In this document: positions 1-9,585 of the stretch, in pieces
How the letters are laid out: every line of letters starts with the position of its first letter
How positions within the stretch are numbered: the stretch's first letter is position 1
NCBI RefSeq assembly: GCF_016278365.1
Contig: NZ_JADQBZ010000004.1
Coordinates: forward strand, 1 to 64,000
Length of the DNA stretch: 64,000 bases
Direction: 5' to 3'
From: Methanolobus sp.
GTDB lineage: Archaea > Halobacteriota > Methanosarcinia > Methanosarcinales > Methanosarcinaceae
Position numbers and translations under genes: made by a program
The notes under the pieces: generated by a model
What the model saw: the letters and a program-made list of their open reading frames with translations, nothing else
Databases searched by the model: none
Told to the model about the DNA's origin: nothing

Positions 1-414
1 TACGGATCGCTGCCAGCTCACTTATTCTATCACTCTTCTTTTTGTATTGTTATGATCACTGTGACCGAAGGTCATGATTGTGTTATTTTGTTATTGTTAT
101 GTTCTGATACTGGTGCTTTTGCACTATCCCTGTTGCTTCTTGGGTAATTGAGGTTGTACCTTTTCCGTCATATCTAGCATATGCGGTATAATCAAAAAAT
201 CTTTATATCATTACCTGCTTCACTTACCTGCTTCTCTCTAGTTCAAAAGTAGGGGTCATGAGGCCCTTTTTACTTTTTATCACTTTCTTTGCTTCCGGAT
301 ACAATTCCATCTTTTGATATATTCAAAAACTTTCTTTAACATCAGGAACACCAAAATATTATTGAACAGGATGACATCTAATACCATAGGAATACTCTAT
401 TGTGGGGTGAACTA
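1..414. other. Intergenic region upstream of the FAD oxidoreductase gene
   Basis: No convincing gene is visible. The plus strand is open from base 1 to about 147 in one frame, but the translation is low-complexity Leu/Cys-rich and looks non-coding. A small hairpin, TGACC-GAA-GGTCA, lies near 71-83, and the words around TTACCTGCTTC are repeated near 211-234. The T-rich stretch 270-300 could end an upstream transcript. No clear promoter element stands out. Confidence 0.4.
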
Positions 415-1860
415 ATGAAAGAATACGATCTGATTATCATTGGCACAGGTTCAGGAACCAATTATATCTATCCCATGCTGGATGCGGACCCTCATCTGAG
501 AGTTGCTGTCATCGACAAGGACGAGCCTGGCGGTATCTGTCTCACAAGAGGCTGTATTCCATCTAAAATGCTTCTCTATCCTGCAGAACTTTTAAGGGAT
601 ATTGGTAAAGCTGGCAGGTTTGGGATCAATGTTCGCATTGAAAGTATAAACTTCAGGGATGTAATGGAAAGGATGCGATCGATAATCTCTGAAGATATTG
701 ACAACATTCGGCATAGTTTTTCTCATAATAACAGAATAGATTACTATAACGCTTCCGCCAGTTTTGTTGCGCCATATACCATGCAGGTGGGTGATGAGAC
801 ACTCACTTCAAAAATGATCTTTCTGAGCACAGGTTCAAAGCCGGCAATCCCTCCAATAACAGGCCTTGAAGAGACCGGTTACCTTACAAGTGATACGTTA
901 CTCTCCATGGAAGAGCTTCCTGAGAGCCTGGCAATAATTGGAGGTGGTTACATCGCTGCCGAATACGGACACTTCTTCTCGGCGATGGGCTCAAAAGTTA
1001 CAATAATCGGAAGGAACCCTTACTTCATCCCTGATGAGGAGCCCGAGATATCTGTCCTTGCTAAGCGAATGATGTCCAATCACATGGAAATCCTCACAGA
1101 TCATGAGGTTCTGGGAGTTTCTGTTTCTCCCGAAGGTAAAAAGGTCCTTGCCAAGGACCGCAAAACTGGTGAAGAAAAAGTGGTGATTGCCAGCGAGATC
1201 CTGGTTGCCACAGGCCGCTCACCCAACAGTGACATCCTCAGCCCTGGCCTTGGAGGCATAGAGACTGATGCACTGGGGTGGATAAAAGTGAATGAGGGCA
1301 TGAAAACTTCTCAGGAGAACATATGGGCTTTCGGTGACGCTACAGGAAAATATCTGTTCAAGCATGTCGCAAATCACGAATCCACGGTCGTTTATTATAA
1401 TGCTGTATTGGACAGGCAGGCCAAAGCAGATTACCATGCTGTTCCACATGCCATATTCTGCTATCCCGAAATAGCCGGTGTGGGTATGAGCGAGATAAGA
1501 GCCACAGAAACTTACGGTGAGGAAAATATTATTATCGGATTCTATCGTTTCGAGGAAACAGGCAAAGGCAAAGCAATGGATCTTCAGGATGAGTTTGTAA
1601 AGATCATCCTTGAAGCATCGACGCAAAAGATACTTGGCGCCCATATCATAGGCCCCCATGCTTCTGTTCTTATCCATGAGATAATCCCTCTCATGTACAC
1701 CCCGGAGCAGAATGCTACCCCTATAATGTACGCAATGGACATCCATCCTTCACTAAGCGAGGTCATTAAGAGAGCTTTTTATTCGAGGATGCCGATTAGC
1801 GAGTACCACATGATAATGCAGGCACTGGGACTGGAAGAGGCTTCTGACACTTCCTCCTAA
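415..1860 (+). CDS. FAD-dependent pyridine nucleotide-disulfide oxidoreductase (dihydrolipoamide dehydrogenase-like)
   Basis: A 481-residue member of the class I flavin disulfide reductases, the family of dihydrolipoamide dehydrogenase and mercuric reductase. Seen: an N-terminal FAD-binding motif (GTGSGTNY), the redox-active pair in CLTRGCIPSK (about residues 42 and 47), a second dinucleotide motif IIGGGYIAAEYG near 175, the second FAD motif ending in FGDATG, and the C-terminal HPSLSE carrying the His-Glu catalytic pair. I start at the second Met because GGGGTG lies just upstream of it. No lipoate-enzyme genes are adjacent, so the substrate is unknown; a low-molecular-weight disulfide or lipoyl protein is possible. 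It converges on cofE with a few bases of overlap. Confidence 0.85.
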   Translation: MKEYDLIIIGTGSGTNYIYPMLDADPHLRVAVIDKDEPGGICLTRGCIPSKMLLYPAELLRDIGKAGRFGINVRIESINFRDVMERMRSIISEDIDNIRHSFSHNNRIDYYNASASFVAPYTMQVGDETLTSKMIFLSTGSKPAIPPITGLEETGYLTSDTLLSMEELPESLAIIGGGYIAAEYGHFFSAMGSKVTIIGRNPYFIPDEEPEISVLAKRMMSNHMEILTDHEVLGVSVSPEGKKVLAKDRKTGEEKVVIASEILVATGRSPNSDILSPGLGGIETDALGWIKVNEGMKTSQENIWAFGDATGKYLFKHVANHESTVVYYNAVLDRQAKADYHAVPHAIFCYPEIAGVGMSEIRATETYGEENIIIGFYRFEETGKGKAMDLQDEFVKIILEASTQKILGAHIIGPHASVLIHEIIPLMYTPEQNATPIMYAMDIHPSLSEVIKRAFYSRMPISEYHMIMQALGLEEASDTSS

Positions 1861-2633
1861 CCATTTTTTATATTGCTGTAATACATGCACTCATCCCTTG
1901 TGAATAAGGGCATTTCCATGTTACCCTCAATTACCTGGACAGGTGCACCTCTTACCAATACTGCAGGTACGCTTTCTCCTGCCTCCCCCATGAGCAGCTG
2001 AGCGGCGGAAACCATATTATCGGCAACGGCCTTGCGTGTTATCTTCAGTTCCTTTCCAAAAAGGTCAAATGTGCCCCTGGCATCCTCCACGGGTACGATG
2101 CCTGATGTGCCGATGGCGATACCCACACAACCGAGCCTGAGGGGCTGGGTACGGCTATCACCTATGATAACTCCGATACGGCAATTACAACGATCCTGTA
2201 TGTATCTGTGAATCCTCGCGGCGCTCTCCTGTGCGTTCTTCGGAAGAAGCACCACATAACCATCAGGTGCGTTGGAGCTGTCTATGCCTGCGTTGGGTGC
2301 GAGTGTTCCCCTCGTGATAGTCAATGCAGCTCCCGGCACACCGCCGAATATTTCATCACACTCCTGCAGGATAAGTTCCATCTCCCTGGGGTCGAGTTGG
2401 TACTGCTCTGCAAGCTGAAAAGCCTTCTCTGAAGGTTTTACCTCGTCAAGCAGGGCCAGCCGGTGTTCTGAAGTAGCAACCGGTGACTCTGCGATAACAA
2501 GGACATCATTGTCTCTGAGCTGCAGGCCCTGCCTCTTAAGGGAGTCTGCTATGATTTCAGCAATGTTGTCTCCTGGCTTTATGAGTGGTGTCTTTATGCC
2601 ATACATCTGTAAGGATGGAAAATCAGCTTTCAT
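1857..2633 (-). CDS. cofE: Coenzyme F420-0:L-glutamate ligase
   Basis: Adds glutamate residues to F420-0 using GTP, the last steps in making the deazaflavin hydride carrier of methanogenesis; cytosolic. At 258 residues it is full length for archaeal CofE. Seen: the N-terminal GIKTPLIKPGDNI segment, DVLVIAES, the LAPNAGIDSSNAPDGYVV block and GVIIGDSRTQPLRLG, all characteristic of CofE. Its ATG directly follows the TGA stop of thiC, so the two genes are very probably cotranscribed and perhaps translationally coupled. It is the last gene of the minus-strand one-carbon/cofactor run. Confidence 0.93.
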   Translation of the reverse strand: MKADFPSLQMYGIKTPLIKPGDNIAEIIADSLKRQGLQLRDNDVLVIAESPVATSEHRLALLDEVKPSEKAFQLAEQYQLDPREMELILQECDEIFGGVPGAALTITRGTLAPNAGIDSSNAPDGYVVLLPKNAQESAARIHRYIQDRCNCRIGVIIGDSRTQPLRLGCVGIAIGTSGIVPVEDARGTFDLFGKELKITRKAVADNMVSAAQLLMGEAGESVPAVLVRGAPVQVIEGNMEMPLFTRDECMYYSNIKNG

Positions 2634-3881
2634 TCAGTTAGCCCCTGACAGGTAGCCCTTCATTATCTTTATCGCGCAATAATCCCCGCACATGGAACAG
2701 GGTCCTTCCTGGGGGCACATCTGTTCCGGTCGGTCAGGGTCCAGGGCAAGTTCTGCCTGTCCTTTCCAGTCAAAATCCGCTCTCTTCCTGGCAAGCATCA
2801 GGTCCCTGTCGTCAAGTCCGTACTTCATGGAGTCACCGATGTGCGCCGCAATCCTGAATGCGATAAGTCCCTCTCTGACCTGCTCCGGGTTTGGAAGTGA
2901 GAGATGTTCTGCAGGAGTGATGTAGCACAGGTAATCCGCCCCCGCCCCACTTGCGAGACTTGCTCCAACTGCTCCCGCGATGTGATCGTATCCCACAGCG
3001 ATATCAGTTGGCAGCGGACCTGCTACAAAAAGGGGGTAGTCTCCCATTTCCTTGTAAAACCTGACACTTGCAGGAATAGAGGAGGCCGGTATATGTCCGC
3101 CCATACCATTGATGATTACCTGCACGCCCATTTCGTTCGCTCTTTTTGCAAGGTCGGCGTTCCTTCTGGCTTCCATTAGCTGTGCCTGATCCTGCAGATC
3201 ATGAACACAGCCGCTCCTCATGGTATTCCCAAGGGAAAGCACAACATCGTTTTTCCTGAGTATCTCCACGACTTCCTCAAAGTGCTCTATAAAAGGATTC
3301 TCACAATTATTCAGCAGCATGAAGGTGCTGGTAAAAGACCCGCCCTTGGACACCATGCCCATGACCCTGCCGGAGCCTTTCAGACGTTCAAGCATATCCC
3401 TGTCAACGCAATGCAGCAGAATGGAGCTGACGCCCTCTTCCACATGCTTTCGGATATAAGAGATGATATCATCAATGCTTGCGCCATCCATCCCGCATTC
3501 CACAATGGTCTGGTATATGGGCACCGTTGTGACAGGAAGCACCGTGTTCTCAAACACCATTCTCCTTATTCCGGTGATGTCACCACCCATTGACAGGTCT
3601 GTGATAGTGTCTGCGCCGTACTTCCCGGCAACCATCACTTTCTCAAGCTCGGAATCAAGGTCAATGGAAGCCGAAGAAGTACCCAGGTTTACATTGATCT
3701 TTGTGGATGCTCCTTTTCCTATAGCAATCGTTGGGCATCCTTTCCTGGTCATTATCACAAGGCTACCATTGGCGACCCTTTCCACTACAAGTTGCTCATC
3801 AAGGCCTTCGGTCTTTGCAATATATCGCATCTCAGGGGTCAGGACCCCGTTCTTTGCATAGTCTACCTGCGTTTTTGACAT
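2634..3881 (-). CDS. thiC: Phosphomethylpyrimidine synthase ThiC
   Basis: Radical-SAM enzyme that rearranges aminoimidazole ribotide to hydroxymethylpyrimidine phosphate for thiamine synthesis. Its 415 residues fit the shorter archaeal/ThiC-like form without the plant/bacterial N-terminal extension. Seen: NVNLGTSS near the start, DLSMGGDI, the long barrel, and a C-terminal CSMCGDYC cluster-binding motif near residue 395, the CxxCxxxxC signature of ThiC. Its start codon overlaps the metF stop by one base (TAATG) and its stop abuts cofE, so it sits inside the operon. Methanogens can carry two thiC paralogues; which one this is cannot be told here. Confidence 0.93.
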   Translation of the reverse strand: MSKTQVDYAKNGVLTPEMRYIAKTEGLDEQLVVERVANGSLVIMTRKGCPTIAIGKGASTKINVNLGTSSASIDLDSELEKVMVAGKYGADTITDLSMGGDITGIRRMVFENTVLPVTTVPIYQTIVECGMDGASIDDIISYIRKHVEEGVSSILLHCVDRDMLERLKGSGRVMGMVSKGGSFTSTFMLLNNCENPFIEHFEEVVEILRKNDVVLSLGNTMRSGCVHDLQDQAQLMEARRNADLAKRANEMGVQVIINGMGGHIPASSIPASVRFYKEMGDYPLFVAGPLPTDIAVGYDHIAGAVGASLASGAGADYLCYITPAEHLSLPNPEQVREGLIAFRIAAHIGDSMKYGLDDRDLMLARKRADFDWKGQAELALDPDRPEQMCPQEGPCSMCGDYCAIKIMKGYLSGAN

Positions 3882-4762
3882 TAATTATCCTTCCTGATCC
3901 CTGCCATCTCTAGCAATTCAGGTGTCCTGCTATGATTGCCGATAGGCATCACATGAATACCCCGGCAAAGCCCTTTAAGCTCCATTATGGTCTGTGCACA
4001 TATTGAAAGCCCTTCCCAGGCCGGTTCTTCCGCATTCTCCATGCGCTTGATTATCTCCGGAGGGACATTGATTCCGGGTATGTTCCCGTTCATGAATCTT
4101 GCCATTTTTGCTGACTTGAGGGGAATCACCCCGGCAATCACAGGAACATCCATGTCAACTATATGTTCCATAAATGTCTGAAACTGCCCGGTATCATATA
4201 CAGCCTGTGTTTGTATGAATTCTGCACCCATCTTTATCTTTTTCCTGAGCTTCAGCAGTTGCATGGGTTTGGACAGGTCGGTGTTGGATACTGCTCCCAC
4301 TGTCAGGTCAGGCAGGCCACCTATCTCGTTACCTGAGAGATCGAAACCTTCTTTCATTTTCTGGATAGTTCCCAGAAGCTGTACGGAGTCAATATCAAAG
4401 ACAGGTCTGGCCCGGGGATGGTCTCCTTTGGTAGTATGATCCCCTGACATTACAGATATGTTCCTTATTCCCAGTGAATAAGCTGCAAGCACATCCGACT
4501 GGAGCGCCAGCCGGTTTCGGTCCCTGCATGTCAGCTGCATAATAACCTCATGTCCTTTGTCCAGCAGTGTCTTACTGACCGCAAGAGGGCTCATTCTCAT
4601 AACTGCCCGCTGGTTGTCGGTAACATTGAGTGCATCCGCCAACCCCCTGAGCATCTCCGCGTCTTCAAGGGCTTCGCTCAGGTCTGTTCCTTTCGGGGGA
4701 GTGATCTCAGCCGTAACAAGAAAATCATCAAATAAAAGTTTTTCTTTGAAAGTCCGGGGCAT
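3881..4762 (-). CDS. metF: Methylenetetrahydrofolate reductase, catalytic (MetF-like) subunit
   Basis: Flavoprotein family reducing 5,10-methylene- to 5-methyl-tetrahydrofolate. About 293 residues from the chosen start (MPRTFKEK); a longer reading from 4798 is possible, but family proteins begin near this Met. Seen: the early VTAEITPPKGTD strand with the conserved Glu and Pro, NVTDNQRAVMRMS, the DRNRLALQSD segment and the FIQTQAVYD motif, all typical of MetF barrels. The zinc-protein partner metV lies 78 bases upstream, matching the two-subunit MetFV arrangement known from acetogens. The electron donor cannot be inferred from sequence; no MetF-adjacent NADH module is present. Confidence 0.87.
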   Translation of the reverse strand: MPRTFKEKLLFDDFLVTAEITPPKGTDLSEALEDAEMLRGLADALNVTDNQRAVMRMSPLAVSKTLLDKGHEVIMQLTCRDRNRLALQSDVLAAYSLGIRNISVMSGDHTTKGDHPRARPVFDIDSVQLLGTIQKMKEGFDLSGNEIGGLPDLTVGAVSNTDLSKPMQLLKLRKKIKMGAEFIQTQAVYDTGQFQTFMEHIVDMDVPVIAGVIPLKSAKMARFMNGNIPGINVPPEIIKRMENAEEPAWEGLSICAQTIMELKGLCRGIHVMPIGNHSRTPELLEMAGIRKDN

Positions 4763-4840
4763 CGTGGGACTATATGCGAGTCTGGTTTTTAAAAGCATCG
4801 CAATTCACAGGAGAGCATATTTTGCCTGATACAGGAAATC

Positions 4841-5452
4841 CTACTCAGGTATGCCATCAGAATCCCATATCTTTTCCAGCAAATCCAGCCTGCCAATCCT
4901 CTCAAGCCTCAGATAGATCAGTTCCCACACGCAGTCCTTGTCCTGATCTACTTCACATTTCCCATCCAGCGATCCGCCGCAGGGTCCGTTGATTAGCTGC
5001 TTGGGACACTGTCCCCTGGGGCAGATGCCACCGAAATAATATATTGTACAATTCCCGCACATGGCACAGAGTTGGGGAATCACTTCTCCTTGTGAGCGCC
5101 CCCCCAGGGAATCCGTGTTGTTCGATGGGTAGACCGGCAGGTCTGCAACTCTGGATACTGTGGATACTCCGCTTCCGCAGGCCATGACAAGAACCACTTT
5201 TGCTTCCTTCAGGGCAGGGCTCTTTTCAACAAGCGCATCAAAGGATGCCACGCTGCAGGCGGCGCTTGGGACCACCCATCCCACTACGCGCTTTCCTGCT
5301 TCCTCAAGACGCTGCTGCATTCTGATGACCTCGGGCTCGCCGCCGACATGCAGTTTTGCGGCACATGCATTGCAGCCCAGGATAAATATATCGTCCTCCT
5401 CTTTAAGCAGTTCCAGTATTTCTTCAAATGGCTTTGCAGATGAGATTATCAT
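4841..5452 (-). CDS. metV: MetV-like zinc/Fe-S partner of methylenetetrahydrofolate reductase
   Basis: A 203-residue cysteine-rich protein matching the MTHFR C-terminal zinc-binding family (MetV). Seen: GCNACAAKLHVGG near residue 27, a conserved CGSGVSTV block near 93, and the C-terminal cluster CAMCGNCTIYYFGGICPRG followed by CPKQLINGPCGG, the NGPCGG signature. In acetogens MetV binds MetF and carries Fe-S or zinc centres that relay electrons to the flavin (family knowledge). Its start overlaps the folP-like stop by four bases (ATGA), and metF follows, so the three are probably translated as a unit. Confidence 0.85.
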   Translation of the reverse strand: MIISSAKPFEEILELLKEEDDIFILGCNACAAKLHVGGEPEVIRMQQRLEEAGKRVVGWVVPSAACSVASFDALVEKSPALKEAKVVLVMACGSGVSTVSRVADLPVYPSNNTDSLGGRSQGEVIPQLCAMCGNCTIYYFGGICPRGQCPKQLINGPCGGSLDGKCEVDQDKDCVWELIYLRLERIGRLDLLEKIWDSDGIPE

Positions 5453-6684
5453 AGCTCCCTCTGATAGCGGTATTCCACATCCATGTCCTGTTCCAGGGCC
5501 TTTGCCATCATCTCTGCAATGAGCGGAAGGCTGCGTGCCTGGTATGAGAGCTTGCGGACCAGTTTCTCGAACTGCAGGAGTGTACCTATGATCAGTATGT
5601 CCGTCTTTTCGGTCTCATGGGATACGGCATCACGCTCAAGGGCTGCATCCCCTCCTCTGGCCAGCATCTCCTGCTTGATGATCAGGGCTTCGGTGGTGGT
5701 GATATTGCTGACACGTATAACTTTGCTCACGGTCTTATTCTTCATTACCTTTGCACCGGTTCCAGTGACACCAATGCCCTTCATGAGATATTCAGCGTCA
5801 TCAGGATGAGTTATATCTATGATGGATATCTCAAAATTGTCTGATTGGACAACGGATTGCCTGTTTCTAATCGCCCTTGCAACCTCGACAACGTCCCTGG
5901 TTTCCGCGACATCATGGGTCCGTATGATATGAGCTCCCTTGTGTACGACAATAGCCGTGGCTGCAAGGCTTCCATATAGCCTCTCACTTGCGGGTTTATG
6001 CAGCACCGCATCGATGCAGGATTTCCTGGATATAGCTGCAAGCAGTGGTTTCCCAAAAACCTTCAGGCTCTCGAACTGGTCGATGGTCTCAAAATCATAA
6101 ATGGGGTCTTTTTCAGGGATCCACTTTCCAATGGCAGGGTCGAGTATGAGCTTGTTTGTATCTATTCCCTTTGAATCGGCCCTGGAAATGATGGATGCAA
6201 GGGACCCCATGATGGCATCCATGCCTATCGGGTCCCCCGGGAGCTTATCTGATGCCATAATAACAGCAGGACAGGAGTGGTCTGCCACTACATCCATCAT
6301 ACGCAGGTCGATGGTGAATCCCGACACATCGTTAACAATATCAGCACCATGCTTCAGAGCACCCTCAGCAACATCAGAGTAAACAGTGTCCACAGAAATA
6401 AGCGCATCCACGTTATCCTTCAGCATGTCCAGTGCAGGTAACATGCGCTGCAGTTCCTCCTCTTTGCTGACAAGGGGTTTTGCAAGAGGCCATGTTGAGC
6501 GGGCTCCTATATCTATTATCATTGCACCGTCATCTACCATTTTCCGGGCAACATCAAGGAGAGAATCAGTACTTACCACGGAGTCCTTATAGAACGACTC
6601 CCTGCTCAGGTTGATAACGCCCATCAATCTGACAGGGTGCTCGTCACCAATTTTCAAGCCACATATATCAACATCAACAACCAT
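5449..6684 (-). CDS. Dihydropteroate synthase-family protein
   Basis: A 411-residue protein whose first 280 residues match the dihydropteroate synthase barrel: MGVINLSRESFY at the start, DIGARSTWP (the DIGxxST substrate loop), SVDT, NDVSG, and HIIRTHDV. The final 130 residues are an extra archaeal domain not found in bacterial FolP. The family joins a pterin pyrophosphate to p-aminobenzoate or a related arylamine. Placed beside metV/metF and folD it is best read as making the pterin coenzyme used by the neighbouring folate enzymes, although an H4SPT-related role is equally possible. A TATA element lies upstream, and GGTTGA precedes the ATG. Confidence 0.82.
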   Translation of the reverse strand: MVVDVDICGLKIGDEHPVRLMGVINLSRESFYKDSVVSTDSLLDVARKMVDDGAMIIDIGARSTWPLAKPLVSKEEELQRMLPALDMLKDNVDALISVDTVYSDVAEGALKHGADIVNDVSGFTIDLRMMDVVADHSCPAVIMASDKLPGDPIGMDAIMGSLASIISRADSKGIDTNKLILDPAIGKWIPEKDPIYDFETIDQFESLKVFGKPLLAAISRKSCIDAVLHKPASERLYGSLAATAIVVHKGAHIIRTHDVAETRDVVEVARAIRNRQSVVQSDNFEISIIDITHPDDAEYLMKGIGVTGTGAKVMKNKTVSKVIRVSNITTTEALIIKQEMLARGGDAALERDAVSHETEKTDILIIGTLLQFEKLVRKLSYQARSLPLIAEMMAKALEQDMDVEYRYQREL

Positions 6685-6740
6685 AGTTCAACCTGGCAGG
6701 ATCAATTCACCACTGGATAAAAGGACATTGGCTACTAAAT

Positions 6741-6756
6741 TATAAAAGTATATAAG
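6741..6756 (-). promoter_or_regulatory. Probable TATA promoter of the folP-metV-metF-thiC-cofE unit
   Basis: Read on the minus strand, the 80-base gap between folD and folP holds an archaeal TATA-type element (CTTATATAC, followed by TTTTATAATT). It sits about 65-70 bases before the folP start, which suggests a short leader. So the downstream five genes may be transcribed independently of purN-glyA-folD. Confidence 0.45.
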
Positions 6757-6764
6757 AGTGCTTA

Positions 6765-7625
6765 TCAGGCATTCATTGCTGCCCTAAGCACATGTTCCAT
6801 GAGTATGGCTATTGTCATGGGCCCCACACCACCGGGAACCGGGGTGATGAGAGAAGCCTTCCGGATCACATTGTCAAAATCAACGTCCCCATAGACCTTA
6901 CCATTTTCTTCGGTAATGCCCACATCGAAGATGACCGCACCTTCCTTGATCATATCTTCCTTTATGAGGTGTTTCACGCCTGTGCCAACAACAAGAATAT
7001 CAGCATCAAGTGTGTACTTTTTCAGGTTGTCTGTGAAGACATGACAGACAGAGACCGTTGCATTGCGGTTGATGAGCATTGCAGCCATGGGCTTTCCCAC
7101 GACATTGCTGTGTCCTACGATCACAGCGTGTTTTCCCTGGATCCGGACATTGTACTCTTCCAGTGCCCTGATGACTCCTTTAGGTGTGCAGGGTACAAGT
7201 CCCTCCTCACCTATGAGAAGCTTTCCCATGTTGCATGGATGGAAACCATCTGAATCCTTGGCGGGGTCAATGGCCAGCATGGCGGCCTTCGCATCCAAGT
7301 GTCCGGGAAGGGGGAGCTGTAACAGTATGCCATGGATATCCTTTCTGGAGTTCAGTTCCCTGATAACTCCCATAAGCTCTTCCTGACTTGTGGACTCAGG
7401 CAGGTTATGATCCTCTGCATGTATCCCTATCCTTTCACAGGCCTTATGCTTCAGGCGGACATACATCTTTGAGGCCGGATCCTCTCCCACAAGTATGGTT
7501 GCAAGGCCTGGAGTCACATTCTTCTCTTTTTTAAGTTGCCCGACTCCCTGCCTGACCTGTGCTTCCACTTTGCCTGCCAGGCTTTTGCCGTCAATCCTTC
7601 TGGAATCATAGTTCTCTTGAGCCAT
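6765..7625 (-). CDS. folD: Bifunctional methylene-THF dehydrogenase / methenyl-THF cyclohydrolase
   Basis: Interconverts 5,10-methylene-, methenyl- and 10-formyl-tetrahydrofolate, supplying formyl-THF for purN. The 286 residues from the chosen ATG fit FolD. Seen: the [12 protein letters not shown] segment with the catalytic Tyr/Lys pair, [28 protein letters not shown] (Rossmann phosphate loop) and the [10 protein letters not shown] signature. A GTG three codons upstream overlaps the GGGGTG ribosome site, so the ATG of MAQENY is the better start. glyA ends 38 bases upstream on the same strand. FolD is unusual in methanogens that carry C1 only on tetrahydromethanopterin-type coenzymes. Confidence 0.94.
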   Translation of the reverse strand: MAQENYDSRRIDGKSLAGKVEAQVRQGVGQLKKEKNVTPGLATILVGEDPASKMYVRLKHKACERIGIHAEDHNLPESTSQEELMGVIRELNSRKDIHGILLQLPLPGHLDAKAAMLAIDPAKDSDGFHPCNMGKLLIGEEGLVPCTPKGVIRALEEYNVRIQGKHAVIVGHSNVVGKPMAAMLINRNATVSVCHVFTDNLKKYTLDADILVVGTGVKHLIKEDMIKEGAVIFDVGITEENGKVYGDVDFDNVIRKASLITPVPGGVGPMTIAILMEHVLRAAMNA

Positions 7626-7663
7626 TGTGGACACCCCGTTTCATGCCTTCCGAAGTAATACTT

Positions 7664-8899
7664 TTACTTGTATATCGGGAAACTGCTGCAGAGCTGCTCC
7701 ACATCGGAATTGACGCTGTTGAGCACAGTTTCGTTAGCAAGGTTGTCGATAACAGTCTTGATGTAGCCGGCGATCTCTTTCATTTCCTTTTCCTGCATAC
7801 CCCTGGTGGTGGTTGCCGGAGTGCCTATCCTTATACCGCTTGTGATGAAGGGGCTTCTGGTCTCAAAGGGAATGGTGTTCTTGTTAAGGATGATGCCTGC
7901 CTTGCTCATGCCCGCTTCAACTTCCTTTCCAGTAACATTGAACTTGTTAAGGTTGATGAGCATAACGTGGTTGTCAGTACCTCCTGACACTATGTCAAAG
8001 CCGCTGGTCTGAAGTTCGTCGGAAAGTGTCCTGGCATTGCTGACAGTCTGGAACTGGTCTTTCTTGAACTGCTCGCTCATAGCTTCCTTGAATGCCACTG
8101 CCTTTGCAGCAATAATGTGCATAAGGGGTCCTCCCTGTAGTCCGGGGAACACTGCCTTAGCGACTTCCTTTGCGTATTCCTCGCGGCACATCACCATTCC
8201 ACCTCTGGGGCCCCTCAGGGTCTTGTGGGTGGTGGTGGTCACGAAATCACAGTACGGTACCGGGCTGGGGTGTGCTCCTGCTGCTACAAGACCTGCGATA
8301 TGGGCGATATCCGCAAGCAGGTATGCATCTACCTCATCTGCTATTTCCCTGAATGCCTTAAAGTCGATAGTCCTTGAATATGCCGAGGCGCCGCAAACTA
8401 TCATTCTGGGCTTGCTGGCCTTTGCCATTGCCATAAGAGCGTCGTAATCAAGTGCTTCGGTTTCCTTGTCTACTCCGTATGGTACTATCTTGTATAGCTG
8501 GCCTGCAAAATTCACAGGGCTGCCGTGTGAAAGGTGACCGCCGTGTGAAAGGTCCATTGACATGATGGAATCGCCTACTTTCAGTACCGAGAAATAAACT
8601 GCCATGTTGGCACCGGAACCTGAATGAGGCTGGACATTAACGTGCTCAGCACCAAATATCTTCTTTGCCCTCTGGATAGCAAGGTCTTCAGCTATATCGA
8701 CATAGTCGCACCCGCCGTAGTAGCGCTTACCTGAATAGCCTTCGGCATACTTGTTTGTCATCACGGAGCCCTGGGCCTCCATGACTGCACGGCTTGCATA
8801 GTTCTCCGATGCAATAAGGTTCAGCTTGTAATCCTGGCGGTTCGCTTCAAGCCTGAGGGCTTCGGCGATCTCTGGGTCAACTTCCGAGATATATGACAT
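7664..8899 (-). CDS. glyA: Serine hydroxymethyltransferase
   Basis: PLP enzyme converting serine plus a reduced pterin to glycine plus the methylene-pterin; the main entry of C1 units into this cluster. It has 411 residues, the usual length. Seen: [10 protein letters not shown] near residue 27, [24 protein letters not shown], and [14 protein letters not shown] containing the PLP lysine near residue 228. GGTTGAT precedes the ATG, and a TATA-like stretch (ACATATATTA on the minus strand, about 8924-8933) suggests its own promoter in the purN-glyA gap. Adjacent folD and purN argue that the pterin is tetrahydrofolate here; this is inference. Confidence 0.95.
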   Translation of the reverse strand: MSYISEVDPEIAEALRLEANRQDYKLNLIASENYASRAVMEAQGSVMTNKYAEGYSGKRYYGGCDYVDIAEDLAIQRAKKIFGAEHVNVQPHSGSGANMAVYFSVLKVGDSIMSMDLSHGGHLSHGSPVNFAGQLYKIVPYGVDKETEALDYDALMAMAKASKPRMIVCGASAYSRTIDFKAFREIADEVDAYLLADIAHIAGLVAAGAHPSPVPYCDFVTTTTHKTLRGPRGGMVMCREEYAKEVAKAVFPGLQGGPLMHIIAAKAVAFKEAMSEQFKKDQFQTVSNARTLSDELQTSGFDIVSGGTDNHVMLINLNKFNVTGKEVEAGMSKAGIILNKNTIPFETRSPFITSGIRIGTPATTTRGMQEKEMKEIAGYIKTVIDNLANETVLNSVNSDVEQLCSSFPIYK

Positions 8900-8949
8900 G
8901 TTATCAACCGTTAGACTAGTGTAATAAATAATATATGTATTAATGTGGA

Positions 8950-9558
8950 TTATGTGCGTACTACAACCCTGCCTTCCACTTTAAGTTTACCCTCAACGAA
9001 AAGTTTCACGGCCTCAGGGAATATCTGATGTTCCTTTTCAAGTATACGCGCCGCAAGAGTATCCGGTGTATCTCCTTCCAGGACCGGTACGCATTTCTGG
9101 ATTATTATGGGTCCTGTATCCATACCTTCGTCCACAAAGTGGACAGTGCAACCCGATACCCTGACACCGTAGTCAAAAGCCTGCTTCTGGGCGTGCAGTC
9201 CTTTGAAAGATGGCAGCAGTGCCGGATGTATATTGATGATCTTATTGCGGTAGGCCTCAATGACCTCCCTGCCAACTATCCGCATGTAACCTGCAAGGAG
9301 TATCAATCCGATATCATACTGGCCCAGGGTTTTGAGCACATCCTGTTCGTATGCTTTCTTATCCACAAAAGAGCGAGGGTCTATAAATATAGCATCGATT
9401 CCGTGCCTGCGGGCGCGCTCAAGGGCAAATGCATTTTTGACATCGCTGATGACCACAGATACCTTAACATCCCGGATACTTCCACTCTCAATGCTATCTA
9501 TAATTGATTGCAGATTTGAGCCCCTTCCGGAAACAAGTACTGCGATATTCGTAGTCAT
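8950..9558 (-). CDS. purN: Phosphoribosylglycinamide formyltransferase (formyl-THF dependent)
   Basis: Transfers the formyl group of 10-formyl-THF to GAR in purine synthesis. It has 202 residues, full length. Seen: the N-terminal [13 protein letters not shown] phosphate loop, [13 protein letters not shown] holding the catalytic Asn and His, and [13 protein letters not shown] holding the catalytic Asp. Many methanogens instead use formate-dependent enzymes at this step, so PurN next to folD and glyA supports a working folate pathway. It lies 27 bases after the HTH regulator gene and 50 bases before glyA. Confidence 0.94.
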   Translation of the reverse strand: MTTNIAVLVSGRGSNLQSIIDSIESGSIRDVKVSVVISDVKNAFALERARRHGIDAIFIDPRSFVDKKAYEQDVLKTLGQYDIGLILLAGYMRIVGREVIEAYRNKIINIHPALLPSFKGLHAQKQAFDYGVRVSGCTVHFVDEGMDTGPIIIQKCVPVLEGDTPDTLAARILEKEHQIFPEAVKLFVEGKLKVEGRVVVRT

Positions 9559-9585
9559 TGCTACTCTTAAAGGGATTTCTGTATA

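Noticed and set aside
1219-1746. A 175-codon minus-strand frame inside the FAD oxidoreductase gene
   Set aside because: It is antisense to conserved reductase motifs and has no recognisable features.
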